Shown here: positions 27,445 to 30,800 of the stretch, piece by piece
How positions within the stretch are numbered: the stretch's first letter is position 1
Layout: the number at the start of each line of letters is the position of its first letter
IMG/VR virus record: IMGVR_UViG_3300008259_000584
Coordinates: 1-30,800 of that record
Length of the DNA: 30,800 nt
Source: a virus
Direction: 5' to 3' (one strand)
Translations under genes and position numbers: made by a program
The notes under the pieces: model-generated
What the model was told of the DNA's origin: nothing
The model's database searches: none
What the model saw: only the letters and a program-made list of their open reading frames with translations

Positions 27445-30400
27445 TTGTCCGATAGCAAGCGCAAGCCGTTTTTATTGCGTGTGAGCGATGCGCTCCGCGC
27501 CTTGTCAGATGGCGGTGAATCCGCAAGCGGTGAGCAGACCCGCTCCATCATGCCTGTGACGTACCCGAATTTCCCAACTGGCACACAGCAAATGCAGTTG
27601 GTTCGCACGGCGGACCCAAGTGAGTATCGCCGCGACGGTCGCACGGTTCGTATTCAAGGGTTCAACGCGCATCCCGTCGTGCATGCGTGTATGCGTGTCG
27701 TCGCGGACATCATGGCAAGCGTGCCGCTGGTCGTGCTGAAAGAGCGTGGCGATTATGAATCGCGTGTGGGTGAGGACCACCCGTTGCAAAAGCTCCTCGA
27801 CTATCCCGGCCCCCGCTTTACGGCGCGGCAGTTCCGTGCGCGGTTTGCGGTAGACTATCTCGGATATGGCAATGCGTTCTTTGCAATGGAACGCCCCGGC
27901 GAGTCGCGCCCTCCGATTGCGTTGCGCCCCGTCAATCCCGAAAGCGTTCAGCAAGTGTGGATTGATACCGAGGGCGACCCACGCCGATACGACTACGCGA
28001 ACTGGGCTGGCATCATCGTCAATGTGCCGACGGAAGATATGTTGCACTTCAAAGACTTGGATATGGGCCGTCCGTTCGAGGCAGAAGTCTTTGGCTATCC
28101 ACGTGGCGCCACCGCTATCGGCTCGTTGCTTGCTGACAACGAAGCGACGCAGTACGTTCGCCAAGTCGTCACCAATGACGGCACGCCGACGTTTGCGGTG
28201 CTGATGTCAGACGAAGCCAGCACCGAAGATGCCGTCGCGATGCAAGACCGCTACACGGCGCGTGTCGTCAGTCGTGGCAAGCGCGGCGTCCCCGCTTTCT
28301 TTGGCGCCGTCAAGGACATCAAGCCACTTGGCTTTACGCTGTCGGACTTGGAGTTCCCCGACCTACGGCGCGTGGCGCGTGAGGATATTTGCGCGGCGTT
28401 CGGCGTGGACCCGCGCATGGTTGGCATTGCGTCGGCGTCGAGCGACGCTGGGCTATCGGGCATCCAATACGCGGAAGCGCGTGCGCGACTCGTTCAGCAT
28501 ACGATTGAGCCGATGTTCTCGGCGTTCGAGGATGAACTAAATCATTGGCTCGCGCCCGAATTTGGCGATGTGTGGGTGACGTATGACCACGACATCTTGC
28601 GCGACTTGGTGGAGAACGACACCGAGACTTCGACGCGTGTGCGTGCCGAGTACGCCGAGGGTCTACGCACGTGGGAGGAATCGCGTCGCGCTATCAAGCT
28701 TTCGCCGTTGCCCGAGCCGACGGATTCGATTCTGAAGGTGGCGGGACGCGATTTGATTCCCGCCGCGCTTGCGGTCATCGACCCGTCGCTCGTACTCGAC
28801 GAGCCACCCGCAACGGACAACGAAACGCCCGACATGGCGCCGAACGCTGTCAATGCGTTGCCGCCGTCATCCAATGGCGTAGGGTCTGCCGACGTACAGG
28901 GGACCGCGCTCAATGGCGCACAAGTGACGTCGCTGGTGTCGATGCTCACGCAGTTGGCGGCGGGTCAGTTGCCCGATGATACGGTCGAGGCGCTTATCAA
29001 GGCCGCATTTCCTGCCGTGTCGGATGAGTTGGTCGCGCAGATGTTGTCTGGCATGAAGGGCTTTACGCCAACGACGCCCATCGAACCCGCGCCCGTGCGT
29101 CGCGTGTCGCGTCTGTCTGTGCGTGCGTTTGCGGAAGATGCGCTGAACGGTGAGCAAGTCGAAGCGTTGATGGAGTTGCTCGAAGAACTGATTGACAAAG
29201 AGTTGCCACGCGAGACCGTCGAAGCGTTGATTCAAGCCGCGTTCCCCAAGATGAACCGCGACTTGATTAGCGCGATGCTTGATGGGCTTGACGGCTTTGA
29301 GCCGCCCGAGGATGAGCCAGATGGCGAGATGCCTGACATGCCAGAAGGCGAGGCGTCCTCACGCGCCGAGGTGACGGACTTTCCCGAGCAAGGCAACGAC
29401 AAGAAAGTGTCGCTTCGTAATTCGCAATACGCGTTGTTCCCCGTTGGCGAAGCAGAGGACTTGAAAGAGAACTACCCCGAAATCTGGCGCAAGGGCGGCA
29501 ACATCAAGGGCAACGAACAGTTTGCCAAGCTCGCGCCAATCGCCAAGCGCGGCGGTGTGCCTGACGGTGAAGCGGAGGAGAACGCCGTGCGTCTGCGCGA
29601 AGCGTGGGTCGCTCGACACAAGGGCGACTTCCAACTTGCCGGGGTCGTGGCGCAAATCAAGTGGCTGGCGGTCGGTGACCGTGGGCTTGACCACATGCGA
29701 GCGACGATTCGTAAAGCAAAGGCCAAGCTCAAAGACCGAAGCGATACGCGAAGCGAGGAACGCACGGCAATGCGTCGAGCGTATTGGGACCGCGCCATGC
29801 AAGAGCTTGACCGCACCGAGATGCAATACAAGGCAACGGCGACGGCGCAGTTTGCGCGTGAGAAGAAGCGCGTCACGCAAGCCATTGCCAGCGCGGGAAC
29901 TCCCGCGATTGCCGAGTCACGCGTGCGGCAGATGTATCGCACCAATGGCGAATTCGAGGACGATTGGCGCGTGGCATTTGAGCCGCTGGTCAGCAAGACG
30001 TACGAGACCGGAGCCAAGCAAGTCGCTGGCGCTGGCGCGTCTATCCCTGCCGCGCTCAATGACAAGACCATTCGCGCTGAAGTGGACTTGCCCATGACGG
30101 CTGGCAAGAAGCAAGCGGCGGACGCGGCAAAGAAACTCGCGGCCCCGCAACTCAAAGCCAACGCGCTTGCCGCTATCAAGGCGCGAACAGTTCGGCTATC
30201 GGAACTCATTGGCGACACGACGGCAAAGGAAGTGCTTGCGGCGATTCGTGCGGGTGAGCAGGGCGCGTTGAGCGTTGCCGAGATTAGCCGTCTGGTCGGG
30301 CGTGCCGTGTATGGCGAGGAACGCATCGACGGACGCACCAATGCTATTGCACGCACCGAAGCGGCTGGCGCCATGAGTCAAGGGTCGTGGGACCAAGCGC

Positions 30401-30621
30401 AAGCGGAAGGCGAGTTGTTCCGTAGCAAAACGTGGCTATCATTTAGCGACAACGAAACTCGCGAAACGCATTTGGCGTTGAACGAAACAACTATCGACAT
30501 CAACGACCCGTTCATCACGTTAGGCGGCGATGTGTTGATGTATCCGTTGGACCCCGACGCCGAAGCTGGTGAAGTTATCAATTGCCGTTGCGTGTTGGCA
30601 TACAGCGACGAACCCGTTTAA
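27445..30621 (+). CDS. Portal protein fused to a MuF-like head morphogenesis domain
   Basis: 1058 residues from TTG 27445; GTG 27481 is an alternative start. The first ~420 residues are an HK97-type portal: GFNAHPVVHACMRVVADIMASVPLVVL, a YGNAFFAMERP, then DLRRVAREDICAAFGVDPRMVGI. Two similar 54-residue units (residues 489-542 and 567-620) follow, then acidic linker and a domain opening VSLRNSQYALFPVGEAEDLK. The C-terminal ~230 residues read as MuF (minor head protein): AIARTEAAGAMSQGSWDQAQ and a final VINCRCVLAY. Portal forms the packaging ring; MuF-type domains are thought to act inside the head. Separate genes in most phages; fused here. Confidence 0.85.
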   Translation: MSDSKRKPFLLRVSDALRALSDGGESASGEQTRSIMPVTYPNFPTGTQQMQLVRTADPSEYRRDGRTVRIQGFNAHPVVHACMRVVADIMASVPLVVLKERGDYESRVGEDHPLQKLLDYPGPRFTARQFRARFAVDYLGYGNAFFAMERPGESRPPIALRPVNPESVQQVWIDTEGDPRRYDYANWAGIIVNVPTEDMLHFKDLDMGRPFEAEVFGYPRGATAIGSLLADNEATQYVRQVVTNDGTPTFAVLMSDEASTEDAVAMQDRYTARVVSRGKRGVPAFFGAVKDIKPLGFTLSDLEFPDLRRVAREDICAAFGVDPRMVGIASASSDAGLSGIQYAEARARLVQHTIEPMFSAFEDELNHWLAPEFGDVWVTYDHDILRDLVENDTETSTRVRAEYAEGLRTWEESRRAIKLSPLPEPTDSILKVAGRDLIPAALAVIDPSLVLDEPPATDNETPDMAPNAVNALPPSSNGVGSADVQGTALNGAQVTSLVSMLTQLAAGQLPDDTVEALIKAAFPAVSDELVAQMLSGMKGFTPTTPIEPAPVRRVSRLSVRAFAEDALNGEQVEALMELLEELIDKELPRETVEALIQAAFPKMNRDLISAMLDGLDGFEPPEDEPDGEMPDMPEGEASSRAEVTDFPEQGNDKKVSLRNSQYALFPVGEAEDLKENYPEIWRKGGNIKGNEQFAKLAPIAKRGGVPDGEAEENAVRLREAWVARHKGDFQLAGVVAQIKWLAVGDRGLDHMRATIRKAKAKLKDRSDTRSEERTAMRRAYWDRAMQELDRTEMQYKATATAQFAREKKRVTQAIASAGTPAIAESRVRQMYRTNGEFEDDWRVAFEPLVSKTYETGAKQVAGAGASIPAALNDKTIRAEVDLPMTAGKKQAADAAKKLAAPQLKANALAAIKARTVRLSELIGDTTAKEVLAAIRAGEQGALSVAEISRLVGRAVYGEERIDGRTNAIARTEAAGAMSQGSWDQAQAEGELFRSKTWLSFSDNETRETHLALNETTIDINDPFITLGGDVLMYPLDPDAEAGEVINCRCVLAYSDEPV
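28909..29304 (+). repeat. Duplicated 54-residue unit within the portal fusion
   Basis: 28909-29070 and 29143-29304 encode units starting LNGAQVTSLV and LNGEQVEALM, both continuing LPxxTVEALIxAAFP and ending MLxGxxGFxP; about half the residues are identical. The unit resembles the 'LNGAQ...AAFP' element commonly found once in portal C-termini. Confidence 0.75.
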
Positions 30622-30639
30622 CCCCGAGAGAGATTGACA

Positions 30640-30800
30640 ATGGCTGACCAAAAGATTTCGCAACTCACAGGCGGTGGCGCGGCCCAAGCGACGGACGAAT
30701 ACGTTGTCGCACGCGCTGGCGGCAACAACAAGATTACGGGCGCAAACGTAGCGGCGGCGGCTACCTCGGTCGGCACCCTGTCCTCGTTGACGGTGAGCGG
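30640..30800 (+). CDS. Fibre- or decoration-like protein, 3' partial
   Basis: Starts at ATG 30640 with AGAGAGA at 30627-30633 as ribosome binding site and is open to the window end (53 codons). It reads MADQKISQLTGGGAAQATDEYVVARAGGNNKITG, then a strand-forming VAAAATSVGTLSSLTVSG. The opening K-I-S-x-L-T...A-x-D...V-x-R-x-G is typical of N-termini of phage tail fibre and structural proteins. Coming directly after the portal is unusual, as capsid maturation genes are expected here. It may be a decoration protein. Confidence 0.6.
   Translation, partial: MADQKISQLTGGGAAQATDEYVVARAGGNNKITGANVAAAATSVGTLSSLTVS

Noticed and set aside
29472-30374. Long minus-strand frame of 300 residues opposite the portal-MuF gene
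   Set aside because: It is a shadow caused by codon bias of a strongly supported + strand gene; the same applies to the frames at 27505-28164 and 14459-15199.
1-30800. tRNA genes, insertion sequences, CRISPR arrays
   Set aside because: I saw no cloverleaf with a T-arm consensus in the gene-free stretches, no transposase motif and no spaced short repeats. A tRNAscan run would be decisive.

Overview
The window looks like most of the genome of a tailed dsDNA phage (Caudoviricetes). The tail proteins (tape measure, major tail protein, tail terminator, frameshifted assembly chaperone) point to a long-tailed, siphovirus-like particle. All supported genes lie on the + strand and are packed with 1-8 base overlaps or very short gaps. 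I cannot name the host. There is no integrase, attachment site, DNA polymerase or classical CI/Cro switch, so the phage looks non-integrating and dependent on host replication. The left edge falls in the 3' end of what is probably the major capsid gene and the right edge lies just after terminase and portal. The missing piece of a circularly permuted map would therefore be the protease/scaffold/capsid segment.

Layout. 1-5370: capsid end, a glycosyltransferase set into the head module, head-tail connector and closure proteins, and five small structural or accessory proteins, one built of six 20-residue repeats. 5407-11980: major tail protein, tail assembly chaperone with a textbook -1 frameshift signal, tape measure, a tail protein and a 1056-residue tail tip/fibre protein. 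11999-14400: a second glycosyltransferase, then the lysis cassette (holin, amidase in two frames, spanin-like protein). 14413-16384: zinc-ribbon mini-proteins and a metallophosphoesterase. 16385-17194: no protein gene, but a palindrome, two terminator-like structures and between them a stretch that folds into many stems, which I propose is a structured RNA. 17195-20660: early genes, including an SSB-like protein, an HNH protein, a PD-(D/E)XK nuclease and an HTH regulator. 20778-23603: small unknown genes, several preceded by a repeated leader carrying the ribosome binding site. 23600-27375: third glycosyltransferase, ParB-like protein, ABC ATPase-GNAT fusion, small and large terminase. 27445-30621: portal-MuF fusion with a duplicated linker, then the start of a fibre-like protein.

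Gene co-operation. Terminase and portal package DNA; connector, closure and terminator proteins join head to tail; the chaperone pair and tape measure build the tail; the holin/amidase/spanin set would lyse the host. Three glycosyltransferases and a CmcI-like methyltransferase suggest that a glycan on virion, DNA or host is modified.

The most interesting points are the candidate structured RNA (16552-17093), a 25-bp palindrome occurring in two intergenic regions, the repeated leader, and three genes (connector, tape measure, amidase) that each appear to have lost an internal piece with a change of frame. The last pattern could be real decay, recoding or an assembly artefact. All functional calls rest on motif and context recognition by eye; no database search was run.
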